Assembly: GCA_030144725.1 (NCBI GenBank)
Contig: JASKMD010000023.1
Coordinates: 563,320-627,319 of the forward strand
Length of the DNA: 64,000 bases
Direction: 5' to 3'
Origin: Haematococcus lacustris
Taxonomy: Eukaryota; Chlorophyta; Chlorophyceae; Chlamydomonadales; Haematococcaceae
Shown piece after piece: positions 24,701 through 36,057 of this stretch. Numbering within the stretch: position 1 is the stretch's first letter; each line of letters begins with the position of its first letter. A program made the translations under genes and the position numbers. Under the pieces are notes generated by a model. It saw only the letters and a program-made list of their open reading frames with translations. It ran no database searches and was not told the DNA's origin.

Positions 24701-27381
24701 GCTCTGCAGTAGTCAGCTCCAGCAAGGATGTGCCTGCCCCGGCACTGCTGCCCAGAGCACCTGCAGCAGGGGAGGCTGGGCTGGGCGAGTCAGGCTGCGA
24801 GGTGCCCAGCAGTATAACTCTGAACAACTGGGTCCTGCGCAATGCCACACAGCCTGGCCCCTCCCACCCTCATCGCAGCTTTGGCCACCAGCTGCCAGCC
24901 TGCTGCAGCCAGGAGTTGCAGCTCAGTGGGCCTCATGCCAGCGGGGCACCTGATGGTATGGTCCAAGGGTACAGTGGCATAGATAGACCCAGAGGTAGCA
25001 GGTTCGACTCCGGGTCATCTGTCCGATTTTCTTTGGGTTCGCACAAAAACACAGACCAGGCTGGGGCAGTCAGCCTGAGCCCACAGACCCCACCTGAGCG
25101 TTGCTCCTGGCAGTCAGACACTGTCCTCCAGCCCTCACTCTCCCCTTCTGCTTCTGATGACTCCATGCCAACCCCCTTCCCTGCTCCTCACCGCACCAGC
25201 CTACAGCACACAGCCAGCGCACCAGGCCACCCCACCCAGACTGCCAGCCCCTCCTTCGCTGCTCAGGCCAAGGCAGTAGGGGAGCGTACGGGTCAAATGA
25301 GTTGTAGCGGGTGCAATGCAGCAGCACCGTCCCTCCCCCTCCACCCCTCCTGCAGAGCCCAGGATAGCAGCAGCCGTGGCAGCAGCAGCATCGGTGCTGT
25401 CAGCAGCCGCTGGTGCAGCAGCGGCGGCGGCAGCAACAGTGACGAGTCAATGATCAATGGCCGGGCGAGGGGTGGGCATCTGGGCAGCAGTGGGAGCACC
25501 CTGCCCCAGCCCACACTATGTTACCACACCTGCCATCACAGCAGCTCCCCAGCTGGAGACCTGAAGGAGGTGGCTGATCTTAGGCTGGGGGCCAGGGTGG
25601 AGGGTGGAGGGGAAGCTGCTCCTCCCGCCCCTCCTTCCTCAGCGCTTGGCCCTGGTGAGATGCGCGATTTTGGTATCAACGTCAGCTTGGGCAAAGCCAC
25701 GGGGCCAAACCCTGTTGCTGTCAGCCCCACTGTGCCCAGTGCAGCCCCCAGTGTTGCCTGTTTTGGCCACAGCCCAGGCGCCTCTTCACCACCTGCTAGC
25801 CAGCCCCGGCTGGACTTGGAACCCGCAGACTCCTTCTCCCTGTGGGCCCGCCCGGCCCTTGCCTGCGGCCCTGAGCGTGTGCAGCAGCTGCGCCTGGCTC
25901 CCTGGCTCTGTCGGCAGTCACAGCAGCAGCACCACCACCTGCAGCCACAGCAGCAGTCACAGCAGCAGCCACAGCAGCAGTCACAGCAGCAGCCATGTCA
26001 GCAGCAGCAGCCACATGAGGAGCAGCCATCACGGCCGCCGCAAGGCCTCACTGGCGCTGACCTCAACCCCTACCCTGCATTGTCCCCTGCTGGTGCTGGT
26101 GGTGCTGCTGATGACGCTGTGGATGGAGTGGCTTCTGTTTCCAGCCTCCCTCACGAGCCTGGTCCTGGTCATTGGAGTGTGATGCAGCAGCAGAGCTACG
26201 GCGGTGCTGATGGGGAGGGCAGGGGGCCTCCTTGGCATTCAGCATCCTGCTGCCCCTCCCCTCACAGCCCCCCCTCCCCCCATGATCCCCTGCCAGCCCA
26301 TGACTCTCCCTCACACACCGTGGACAGCTGCTCTAGGGCTGCCAGCCTCAGTGTGTGGTCACACCCTGGGAACTTGGAAGTCACACCCCCAAGACCCGAG
26401 ATCTCACATCACCCCTCCAGCAGCAATGGCAGCAGCAGCAGTGTAGCAGAAGCCACCCCAGCCGCTGCTGCTGCTGCTCCTCCATCCGAGCCCATTGTGT
26501 TCAAGCTGTGGCTGCCTTGGGAGGGGCTGCGGAGTCCAGGCAGCAAGAAAACTGGAGTCGATGGCTGGGGCAAGGGCGGGGTGCAGAGTCACGGGCTTGG
26601 GTGGAGTGATTGGGGCAGCTGCCCAGAAGCTGCGTCGGCTATCAGTGCACCACCTCATCAGGTGCCCAGGGCTTGCTCCTGCTGCCACTCACACCACAGC
26701 AATGACAGCCAAGCTGCCAAGTCAGCCAATGCAGAGCGCCATGCATGGGTGCATGGACACGATGATCATGATGAAGGAGCAGCGCAATGGCTGCATGGTG
26801 GTGGTGAGCATGAGATGCATGGGCCAGTCCGCATGCGGTGCACATGTCAGGGCGATTGTCGCGACCGCCACGGGCCACATGGGCCATGCTCATGCCTGTC
26901 AGCCACAGGCGTGGCGGATGAGTGGATACAGCTCCCGCCATCAGCAAGCACAGGGGCTAAGTGTGAACCCTCACCTGGTCTGGCCCAATGTATGACTGGC
27001 CTGTGCTTGCCCACTGCCCTGGAAGTGACCTCTGGCAATGGGGCCACCTACCTGCTGGCGAAGCCTGCTGCCCAAGTATGTTACACTGCTGCCAGCAGGC
27101 CCCTGAGGCAACAGTCGGGAGCCACCGCAGGGCCTTCTCAAAGCCCTGGCCCCTCCTGTTGTGCACTAGATGCTGCTGGCAGTATGGCAGGGCAGCAAGC
27201 CTCCAGGCCTCCGGGTGCATTGCCTACTGCCTTGTCCCTCCCTTGCTTGCCTGCTGCTGGGGCGTCCACCGCCCAGCCTGCGGCGGTGTCTTGGCACAAC
27301 CCAGACAATGTTGGGGCAGTGGGCCGAAGCCTCAAGCCTGGTAGCCGGCGCATTGGTCGATTTACCATCCATGACAGCTGA
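21785..27381 (+). CDS. very long low-complexity protein with three GRF-x-[V/I] motifs
   Basis: Exon 21785-21875 (start MQRRGRFLVFEYSDIVSAA) ends at donor TCAG|GTGGGG in phase 1. The next exon starts at 22343 after TTGCTGCAG with the matching phase and stays open to the stop at 27381. The product is about 1,710 residues of Ala-, Ser-, Gln- and Pro-rich sequence with His-rich patches, and no recognised fold. Three short motifs stand out: RRGRFLVFE at the start, YSKGRFFVLE near 23625, and RRIGRFTIHDS at the extreme C terminus. In animals RFx[V/I] peptides bind the conserved C-terminal domain of the kinases SPAK/OSR1; a comparable role here is conjecture. Such a long frame in low-complexity sequence might be extended by composition, but the phase-matched intron supports it. 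Upstream exons may lie in or beyond the gap. Confidence 0.55.
22645..22672 (-). other. tRNA-like T-arm inside the coding exon
   Basis: On the minus strand this reads CCAGGGTTCAAATCCTGG, an ideal Pol III B box and T-arm (stem CCAGG/CCTGG). No matching acceptor or anticodon arm was found, so it is probably a relic of a tRNA-derived SINE or chance. Confidence 0.35.
23862..23925. repeat. CCCCAG hexanucleotide repeat inside the coding exon
   Basis: About nine CCCCAG units encode an alternating Ala-Pro stretch in the low-complexity protein. Confidence 0.9.
24953..25045 (+). other. possible SINE-derived segment inside the coding exon
   Basis: This AT-richer stretch contains GGTTCGACTCC, a perfect B-box match (near 25000), and differs in composition from the surrounding Ser/Ala code. 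It is read through in frame (GIDRPRGSRFDSGSSVRFSL). No complete tRNA can be folded. Confidence 0.3.
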
Positions 27382-27796
27382 TGTGGGGCCATGCCTCACC
27401 AGCTGCTGGCTCGCACTTGGCGCATGGGACAGTGCATGGTGATGTTGGTGGAAGACAGTATGTGGCTGTGCCTACGAGCATGGCTTCAGCACACATATCC
27501 GTTGATGCCAGGTGTAGGAGGGTAGGCTCATAGCAAAATGACGGTTGCTCTGTGTCTCTGGTGCCTGTCAGAATCGCAGGTTAGTTTTGAAATGTTTGGT
27601 GCTATGTTGACCTCGAAATTTCACTGAGATTCATGACCCATGGGGGCGTCACACGGGGCATCACATTCTTGCTGACTAGGCGTAGCAGGGCTTCTTGGTG
27701 GGCGCAGTGCATCGGACGTATTCCCACGTATTCTTGGAGCCATGGTTGCTGGTCCGTACCACCTGGTTTTACGGTATTCTTTGGAGCGGTATACTT
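27382..27796. other. downstream of the low-complexity gene, no gene recognised
   Basis: The first part is presumably 3' untranslated sequence. Composition becomes AT-richer after about 27500, where the transposon nest begins. Confidence 0.4.
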
Positions 27797-28347
27797 CAAA
27801 TAATGCTATGCGACAGACAAAGGCGGTTAATGGAGGATGCGTGGAGAGATGTGCAACAAGGGCGGCCCAGCAGATACTGAGCTTGCTGCAACACCGTCAA
27901 GGGCCATGCATGACCCTGTGTTATGACTGATAACGAGGGTATTCTATCTCAGCTCACAGGTCCTTAACGCTCTTGGTCACCCCCGCCATTGGCTGCACCC
28001 CCATGGCTCGAGAGATAAAATCTAACTCATTTCTGCACGGATGAGGTCGCCGATTGGTGCGATGAGCTGGCGATGGCCTGACTAGAGTGCAGCCAGCCGC
28101 AGCGGTTTGCCGGGTGGCCGGCCCCCAACCTGCGACGTGTTCTGGAGCCTCGCAGGCAATCTTAGCGACTGGTATAGGTAGCCTGGACCCAGCTCGACGT
28201 GAATTCGCATTTGGACTGGACATCGCAATTTTCAGGTCAGCACGCAACAGTGCTGCTGCGTCCCAGCACGCATCGATACCCTCTCCCAAGCTGGGGGCGT
28301 GACCGCGACCGCGGATGGCTGCCAGGTGCAATTTGCAGAATTGCAGT
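27797..28347 (+). mobile_element. T3 family end, copy T3c (part 1)
   Basis: This sequence is repeated in inverted orientation at 43260-43870 and, from the motif GGTCACCCCCGCC inward, at 50150-50602. The copy is interrupted at 28348 by the hAT element, continues at 30909-30934, is interrupted again by T2b, and resumes at 32908 to about 33000 (GGCTCCCAAGCAACCACG, matching the other copies). It therefore is the oldest layer of the nest. The 27-base end motif starts at 27975. Confidence 0.65.
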
Positions 28348-28923
28348 CTCGCACACAGGGCTGTGGGATACGGGCTTACGGAATACGGATCCGCTTACGT
28401 GCTTACCGTAATACGTGGTCACACCCGTAAGGTTCCGCCTAAGCGATCCGTAAGGTTCCGCCGTAAGGGGCCCATGCAAGCATGCGGGGCATCTTTTTCG
28501 CTGTTCCCCTTCCGCCTTCCCTACTTCCGCCAACCCTGCTTTCCCTTGTTCCGCAAACCTTAAACACTTGCTTACTTTGTTACTTGGTGTGTTTGCAACC
28601 TTAACTCATCCCAACCTCTCGCAGCCCAACCATCAGCCATCAACATCACCTTCAGCCTCGTGCCTAAGCAGGTCTGCACTGTCACAGCAGCTGCTGGGTT
28701 GCTAGGCTGCCGAACCTTGAACCCTCCCCATCGCAGTCATGCAATGAAGTCATGCATGCAGTGAACTGGCGCCCTTGTAGCGTGCGCCACTGACGTGAGT
28801 ATTGCGCCAGATGCCTTCCAGCACCTGCACGACATGGGGTAGTAGTAGGTGGCACAAGCAGAAAGATGGCACAGTAGTAGGTGGCACAAGCAAAAAGATG
28901 CCTCCTTGGCTCACCTCTTGGTC

Positions 28924-30502
28924 CTAGCTCTGGTCCTGCGGGGTCTTGCGCATCCACCTCTCGTACTCCTCCCAGTCTGCATCCGACAAGGTCTTCGGCT
29001 TGCGCTCCAACACTCTCCTGAGTGAAAAACAACGAATTACATGCACATGCAGCACACATGCACATGCAGCATGCCACAGCAGCATCAGCAATAGCAGCAA
29101 GCAGGCAGCAAGGTAGCAGGGTACCAGCGGCGGTGTTGAATCAACGGTTAGATCTGCCGGTGCCGCCAGTGCTTACTTATTGAAGTAGATGTAGGCCATG
29201 ACCCACATGCGTCCCAGGATCAGGCTGGCGCGCTTGTCACTCCACACGTGGCTGAAAGCACTGAAGACCCGCTCATTGGCAGCAGCTGTGGCGGGGATGC
29301 ACAACACCCGTTGAGCCACTGTCTGCAGTTCCGGGGCGAAGTCTCCGTGCAGCTGCCACCAGCGGACAGGGTCCGTAGTCAGTTGAGGGGCGAAGTACAC
29401 GGCTGACAAGCTGGTGCGTGAGAACAGCACCACATCAGGCTGCTGCCAGAGTGCCAGCTGGCTCAATGCTTCAGCAACCGGCCGGTCACCCTTGCTGCCA
29501 TCCTCAGTGGCCAGCTTGATGAGGAGCTGCTCAGCTAGTTTCCTCTGCTCACGTGTGACGCGTTGCGATTGGCGCCTGTATCGAGGGTCTAGCAGTGCTG
29601 CCAAGTACTGGGCTGCACTAGCACTGTACTGCATTCGCTTGTTGTACATCTGAAGGACTGTCGAGGCAAAAGTGTGGCTTGACTGTTGGCCCACCAGGCC
29701 AGTGGTGCTGCCGCCACCCAGCTGCTGGCCCACCAGGCCAGTGGTGCTGCCGCCACCCAGCTGCTGGCCCACCATGCCAGCGGTGCTGCCGCCACCCAGC
29801 TGCTGGCCCACCAGGCCAGTGGTGCTGCCGCCACCCAGCTGCTGGCCCACCATGCCAGCGGTGCTGCCGCCACCCAGCTGCTGGCCCACCAGGCCAGTGG
29901 TGCTGCCGCCACCGCCGCCATCCACAATTGCCTGCTGCTTGGCCAGGTGTGCCAAGAAGCACCCCAACACCTGGGGATGCATGGTAGCCGACAAAGCAGC
30001 TGCCAAAGGACCAGGTGGACCGGACAGCACAACAGAGGGCACAGGATCAGGCTGTGAGCCGAGCTGGGAGGGGGTGGTGGCCGTAGGGCTAGTGAGGACG
30101 GTGGGCTGCAAGGGGGTGGATGTGGGGGTGGCTAGGCATGCATGCAGGGACCGCAGCGGGCCACTGGCAACCCAATCAGCTGGTGAGCTGATGGGTGACA
30201 GGCGAACTGCTTCGGTTGAGCTGGCCTGCTGCCGGGGCGAACTGCTTCGGTTGAGCTGGCCTGCTGCCGGGGCGAAGTCAAACTTGGACAAGAGGTAGGC
30301 TGCCGTCACGCTGTTGGCCTCTGTGTTGACGCAGTCCACCAGGTACGCTTGCCCCCACCAGGCAGCACACCAGGCCAGGCAGTGTGCAGAGCCTAGGTCC
30401 TTGGACCAGCCGTCCACGGACATGGCCACGAATGGCTGGGTCTCCACCCTCTCCACCACAGCTATGAACACGCCTTGGTACATGTCGAGCATCATGCGGT
30501 GA
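28924..30502 (-). CDS. hAT transposase, probably defective
   Basis: Exons are 29177-30502 and 28924-29017, joined in phase at donor AATAA|GTAAGC and acceptor CACTCAG. The first exon starts with the catalytic MSVDGWSKD motif. The C-terminal dimerisation and catalytic block is WWQLHGDFAPELQTVAQRVL, then CIPATAAANERVFSAFSHVW. The last exon encodes RVLERKPKTLSDADWEEYER and ends TPQDQS. Between the first motif and the C-terminal block I do not find the expected second catalytic Asp (tDNa-type motif). That space is filled by Ser/Pro-rich sequence and a 13-residue tandem repeat (GGGSTTGLVGQQL). The 5' exons upstream of 30502 are not resolved. A nonautonomous status is likely. Confidence 0.7.
29698..29915. 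repeat. 39-bp coding minisatellite in the hAT transposase
   Basis: Five to six 39-base units alternate between two variants encoding GGGSTTGLVGQQL and GGGSTAGMVGQQL. The frame is preserved because 39 is divisible by three. Confidence 0.95.
30203..30275. repeat. tandem duplication of about 35 bp in the hAT transposase gene
   Basis: CGAACTGCTTCGGTTGAGCT and the following bases occur twice in tandem. The related fragment hAT2 shows a single version at 51440. Confidence 0.85.
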
Positions 30503-30618
30503 CTCAGCTGTGGCAGGCAGGCATGCGGCAGACATGAGGTGACTCAGCGGTGGCAGGCAGGCAGGCAAGCGGGCAGGCAGGCAGGCAGGCAGGCAGGTCA
30601 CAATGCGATAGAGGCAAG

Positions 30619-30650
<32 letters not shown>

Positions 30651-31179
30651 CATCGTCGCAAGAGGATCGTCGCAAGAGGGTCTGCATCTGCTGAGTGGCG
30701 CGTGGTGACCCCAGCTCCATGGCAGTCGATGTGCGCTGGTCGCGACGCACTAATTCTACTGCGGGGCTTTAAGGTCACTGGGTGCTTCACACATACGGGT
30801 GGCGGTTGGATCCGGATTTGACCCGTATTACTTACGGATATACATACGTGCGGGTTACCACCCGTATATCCGTAACTTACCCCGTATTGCCACAGCCCTG
30901 CTCGCACATAATTCTCCATACACTGATGCCTGTGTCAGGCGCCCCCAACTAACAGAAAACCTACCCCTGGTAGTAGGACGGCTGTAACTTTGCACTCACT
31001 GTGCCAAATATTATGCTAGATGATATACCATGTAGCTTACCCAGCCAGCTACCTTTCACCCACTTTATATACCACTACAACCTGTGTCTAGCTATGTCTC
31101 GTGTCACCGCTTGCGCTTGGTAGCTGTCCGGGGCTGCCCCAACCCAGCAGGTGTGGTGGGCTGCCCCAACCCAGCACGC

Positions 31180-31941
31180 GCAACTGCCGCCTCACAGTGG
31201 TGCTCTGCCCAGGTCGGTGTGGGTTGGGCACCAGGCACTGCTCATTCACGAACAGCTCTCTGCACATGGCCAGCTTGCTTGTCTCCAATACCAGCCTGGC
31301 TGTGCTGAGGTAGTGTTGTGCGAGGTATGCAGCTGTTCTGGCCGCAGGCTTCCCACGGCGCCCCACTTGCGTGGGAATGAAGTTGGCTGTCAGTGCGGGT
31401 GGGTTAGCAGTGGGGCTGGGCTGTTGGAATGCACAGCCTGTGGGGTTGCCGTGGGTGTCCAGCCTGCCATAGCCACCCTCAGCACACCGCTGCAGCACCT
31501 CTGGTGACACCCGGTGCCGCATCAGGATGTTTAGTAGCTGCTGCTGATGCCGGGTGAGCCGGGGGGCGATTGGACGGCAGCGGCGGACGTTGCGTAGCTC
31601 ATAGGACAGCAGGCGCTTGTCTCGCTGCAGCAGCTGGATTGCATGGTTGCGCTCCTCAGCCCAATGCCTCATGCATCCAATGCCTCATATTCACCCTGCA
31701 GCTCCTGCCGTGCTGCCTGCACCTGCTCCATGTCTGCCTGCAGCAGCTGATGACCTGCCACCGCATCACTGAGCTGCTGGTGGAGCCGCTCAACCTGTGC
31801 CAGCAACTCTATGGCGTCGTCCTGTGCCTTTTTCACCTGAGCTTTCGAGCCACTTGGGCAGCATTTAAACCCTGCCTTGGGTGAGGCATGCAGCTTTTGC
31901 AGGTGTTGGCGCTTCTTCTTGCTAAGCCTTTTACCCACCAT
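31180..31941 (-). pseudogene. T2-type transposase exon 1, frameshifted and without exon 2
   Basis: A start at 31941 gives MVGKRLSKKKRQHLQKLHAS, homologous to the start of the T2 protein. The frame breaks at about 31670 next to a 16-bp tandem duplication and continues in another frame with QRCAEGGYGRLDTHGNPTG, KPAARTAAYLAQHYLSTARL and NEQCLVPNPHRPGQSTTVRR. Similarity stops near 31180 and the catalytic second exon is absent. Confidence 0.75.
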
Positions 31942-31959
31942 GGTGGTGGCTACGGCTGG

Positions 31960-32245
31960 GAGGGGGCGGGGCAGGAAGCGGACCAGGCAGCAAGCAAGGG
32001 AACGAATGGGTGGGCTGGGAGGGGGTGGGCTGGGAGGGTTCAGGCTGGGAGGGGGTGGGCTGGGAGGGTTCAGGCTGGGAGGGGGTGGGCTGGGAGGGGT
32101 GGGCTGGGAGGGGTGGGCTGGGAGGGGTAGGGCTGGGAGGGATTGGGCTGGGAAGGATGGGTTGGGAGGGGTGGGCTGGGCAAGGAGGGGGTAGGCTGGG
32201 AGGGGTTGGGCTGGGAGGGATTGGGTTGGGAGGGGGGGGCTCCTG
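31960..32245. repeat. GGGCTGGGAGGGGTG minisatellite
   Basis: Degenerate tandem units lie just upstream of the T2b coding region, in the position of the promoter or 5' untranslated region. T2 has a similarly polarised CT/GA-rich leader (35820-36050). Confidence 0.85.
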
Positions 32246-32907
32246 CAATGAGGTGGGCTCCTGCGATGATGGGTGGAGATGGGGCGGGCGTGGTGGGTCG
32301 TTGCATGCCGTGGCCTTGCACCATTCTGGTGTACATGATGTAACTTCAAAGCTGTCTAACAGATAGAGGTCTGGGCTGTTTGTTGTGCAATTTGTTTCAG
32401 TAGATGCGCCAATGGGTTAAGAACAAACATTTTATAGCCATTTTCCTGTGGGTGCAGCGGGTGAAACACAGTGGAGGACGCAGTGTAGGAGGGGGTGGGT
32501 AAGCTGGTGATACCTTAGTGTGCGCCGACCCAAATGATGTATACGGCAGAAGCGAGTATAACAATATGTTCCAAACACCCCGTCAAGGTGCCCTGCACGT
32601 CCGGCAGACATCGCGTTGGGTGTTGGCCGGACATTCCATTTGTGCACAACCAGCTCACTACGCTAGGTAGATGGGGTCACAGCGATGTAGCTCACCGTGC
32701 CAAGGAGACCCGTCTCGCCGATGTGATTTGTTCGCGGGCACATGTGGCAGTACGCGAGCAAAGACTCCAATGGCTAGCGCTGATGGTCAGATTACGCGGA
32801 CTAAACCGCCAGTGCCAATGTGATAAACGCTATTGAAAACGATGCACTATTGAGAGAGTACTTGCATGCATATTACCAACCCCATGTTGGGGGCGCCTGA
32901 GCCTGTG

Positions 32908-33000
32908 GCTCCCAAGCAACCACGAGCAGCAAGAACCATTAAAATACATGCCGAAACTGAGCTGCAATCGTGTTTGCCGCTGTGTAGGCCAGTGGAGGTA
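32908..33000 (+). mobile_element. T3c, part 3
   Basis: The sequence GGCTCCCAAGCAACCACG onward, with GCCGAAACTGAGCTG, aligns with the inverted T3 sequence at 49995-50095. Similarity fades near 33000. Confidence 0.5.
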
Positions 33001-34969
33001 GGGTGTGTCCGCTAATATTAGCTTACAAGTTTTAAATCCCTACAGCCCTCATGCTACACGGTGTAGCCTACACCAAAGCAAAGCACGAGTTGTAATCAAA
33101 CACAGGCTGCCAGATCGCTGTTGTCAAGGCTACTGCTAGAGGGCGTCTTGCACATTTTAGCTCAGGCCGGTGAGGTGGGCTAGCTTGCATTTCCTTCCGT
33201 GGTATGTGTTGTCCCTATCGCGGGAGCGCGGGCCTCTCCGGAAGCCTTTCTATTGCGCTCCGCTTCGGTGAGGTCTGGCTGTAGTGCCTCGTCGCGGTCC
33301 GAAATGTCACTGTCTGGGTCCCGGCACTGGCTTAGGCACGGTGCGTCTTTTTTAGCCATAGCAACAATCAGCGTGAAGCCATCACAAGTACTAAGGGATT
33401 GTTGGTTTGTTAGTTTTGAAATTTGACGCTCTTACAACCATACAGCTGTTGTCGGGAAATGCGGACGATCTGCATCAATATTCGTCATTTCTGCAGTGAC
33501 GTACGCACCCGACTCAGGCGCCGACAACGGTAACCAATTCTGCACATCAGCGCAAGCCATCGCAGTCTTTGTCCGCGGGCTGTCCCATGTGTTCACATCG
33601 GCGTGATGTGCCTCCTTTGGTCTCCTTTGCATACTCGCTCGTCGCCAAGTCGATCACGGCGCACAAGGTGATATTAGGCCGGAGGATTCGGACGGTTTTG
33701 GGGGGACCCATGCGGCAGGCTTCGGAGGGCTGCGGGGTGCGCGTGGGGCACAGAGAGGGCTCCAGGAAAGCAGCAGGCTGCAGGTGTGCTGCAGTGCATG
33801 AGCAGCATCAGCAGGCCCCCCCTTCCCCTTGTGGTCTCTCTTGCCAGCCCACCTCCCACCCCCACATCCTCCCACCCCATCCCGTGCCAGCATTGCCCGC
33901 TTCCCTGGCTTGCCCCCCCTCCATTCCACTGTGTCCGCAACTATGTTGCATCCACTGCAATGAAGGCAAGAGGATAGGTGTTGATAGTGGATCGATGTTG
34001 TCCTTGACCCATTGCCGCACCTCCCAAGCAGGTTTTGCACCACATGCTCCGGGCACCAATTGGCTTGGCTAATTCAAGTGAGACTGTGTTGACCAAGCAT
34101 GTACGCATTAAAGGGATGCAACAGTCCACTATGCTCACCCACCACCATCCATCTGCGCTGGAGCTCGCCTAATTGAGTTTGCCCCCACCCCCTACCAACC
34201 CAGGCTACCGCTACAAACTACCCTCACTTTACGTCCCAGCCTCTCCCCATGGCGAACTCTAGGGTTGTTTGCTAGTTCACTAGTCAGTTTGCTAGTGCAA
34301 CGGGGGAGGTAGCCTTTGTAGCGTTAAGCTGTTACTCTTGATTAGGTGCTTAGTGGTCTAGGGGGAAAGAGTGTCATCGGTGTGGGGTTTGTAGTCATCA
34401 AGGGTGTGACCGAGGACGCTTCAACTTGATTGAGGTAGCTGAGTGAGACTCACAGTCAAACGTGTTGTTCCCAGTGTTGTGAATCTTCAGATTTTCAGAT
34501 TTTCATTTTTCAGATTTTCAATGAAAATGAAAGTGTTTCATTGAAAGGACATTTTTCCCAAAAAACGCCAAATTCAAAGATAATTTGAACCTTCTTATGA
34601 AACTTGCCGAGGTTGGGCAGCAGCTTAGCGACCGCCAACCGCACTACGTGCTACGTCGAAGTGCGCTTCAGATTCGGGGCCACCAAGGAGGCGCTGAGGC
34701 GCAGTAGCTTGCGCACACACTTTTTTAAGTTACTTGTAATTACTTTGATTATCTACGAGGACCCCCGCACGTGGGCACCCAAGGCAAGATTGCTGAAGAT
34801 TATTGAATCGAATTAGTTGTTGATGGTCGTTAGCCACCAGCGCGCATTAGCACCATTAGCGCATTAGCACGGCCAGCAGCCTGTACAATGGCGAGCCCCC
34901 TCACCACTGCGGATGTCCTCGCCATAATAGAGCATATGCTGTGACAGCCGACTGCCGAAATACTGCCAT
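33001..34969. other. mostly unassigned transposon-like sequence
   Basis: No confident gene. One small acidic frame is listed separately. A GC-rich block at 33700-34000 has several short open frames in all readings and no recognisable protein. An AT-rich, TTTTCAGATT-repetitive patch lies at 34490-34560. Confidence 0.4.
33180..33359 (-). CDS. small acidic open frame, unknown
   Basis: The frame encodes MAKKDAPCLSQCRDPDSDIS followed by DRDEALQPDLTEAERNRK, 59 residues. I do not recognise it. It could be a first exon of a transposon gene; equally it may be chance. Confidence 0.2.
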   Translation of the reverse strand: MAKKDAPCLSQCRDPDSDISDRDEALQPDLTEAERNRKASGEARAPAIGTTHTTEGNAS

Positions 34970-36057
34970 GTGCGCGGCGCCCAGTTCGCTCAGGTCTGGT
35001 CAGCCCTCACCACCACGTTAAATCGCGCTATGGCTGCTGCCCACCACTCCGTGCCCCACTTCGCGGAATTGGTGAAAGTTCTATCTCCGTTGCGTACGAC
35101 AACCGCGCATGACCCACGTGACAAGACAGGCCTTGTGCACCGTGTTAAACAGCCTGTGCAGACGAAGGCAGAGGCCACTGTGGCAGCAATGGCCCCCTTA
35201 TTCAGCGGGGTGACTCAGGCGTTCCCAACATGGGGTTGGCAATCTTCATGCAACTGCAGCCCACCTACTCAATCTTTTGATGTAACGTTTGTTGCGTCTG
35301 CTGCGATGTGATATTGCGCATTTAATGTAAGACTGGAATTGCCATCGGAGTCTTTCGATGCGGGCAGCCACATGTGACCCCGAATGTGTCCCAATCGCAG
35401 ACCGTGGTTAGCTACACCGGTAAGCTACGTCCTTGGCTATCCGTTAGCGATGCACGACATGTCGGTGGCGCACACCACTGAAGTCCGGCAAACATGGCTG
35501 CGCGAGGTTCCTGATGGTGCAGGCCGCTTGGCGAGGATGTAAAGAAACTCGAAACTGTGTGTGGCAGCGCTGTATCTCTGTAATGGTGGGCGGCACAGTG
35601 GGGTCTAGTCACCCCCTCCAGCTATGATCCGCTTTATGTTTTGCACCATTGAACAAACAGCCTGACCTCACACAGATTTTTTATAGCATACTCACTAACG
35701 CGTCCGTGGTACTATGCAACTCAATCATTGGGTTTGTATGTGACAAGTTATACCGCTTACAAGGTACACATGCTGATGGCTACAGGTGCACGAGGAGCCG
35801 ACCGAGCTTGGCTTACCACTCCGCCACGTGGCCACCACCAACACAGCTTGACCCACCATCTCCCAACCTCGTCCTCACCGCCCACCTCCCAATAGCCCCT
35901 CCTCCCAACAGCCCAGCCTCCCCCCTACCTCTCCTTCTCCTCGCCTCCTCCCCCCTACCTCTCCTTCACCCATCTCCTTATCCTTCACCTCCCATCACCC
36001 CAAGCCAAGCCCGTAGCCCCGCTCAGCCACTCACCCCACCCCTCTCAGTCCCTAACC

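Larger units (their letters stand above)
28356..30900 (-). mobile_element. hAT transposon (hAT1), complete ends
   Basis: The ends are CAGGGCTGTGG at 28356 and its complement CCACAGCCCTG ending at 30900, continuing into related TACGG-rich subterminal sequence on both sides. An 8-bp target duplication CTCGCACA flanks it exactly (28348-28355 and 30901-30908). Eight-base duplications and CAGGG ends are standard for hAT elements. It inserted into T3c. Confidence 0.9.
30935..32900 (-). mobile_element. T2b, short member of the T2 transposon family
   Basis: Left end TCAGGCGCCCCCAAC at 30935 and its inverted counterpart ending at 32900 share the end consensus of T2. The right end continues AACATGGGGTTGG like T2's left end. 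A perfect 7-bp target duplication GCCTGTG flanks it (30928-30934 and 32901-32907). It inserted into T3c. Its coding part is truncated. Confidence 0.9.

Noticed and set aside
22972..24848. Minus-strand frames of up to 250 codons opposite the low-complexity gene
   Set aside because: GC-rich triplet repeats keep antisense frames open; the plus frame is far longer and has a phase-matched intron.
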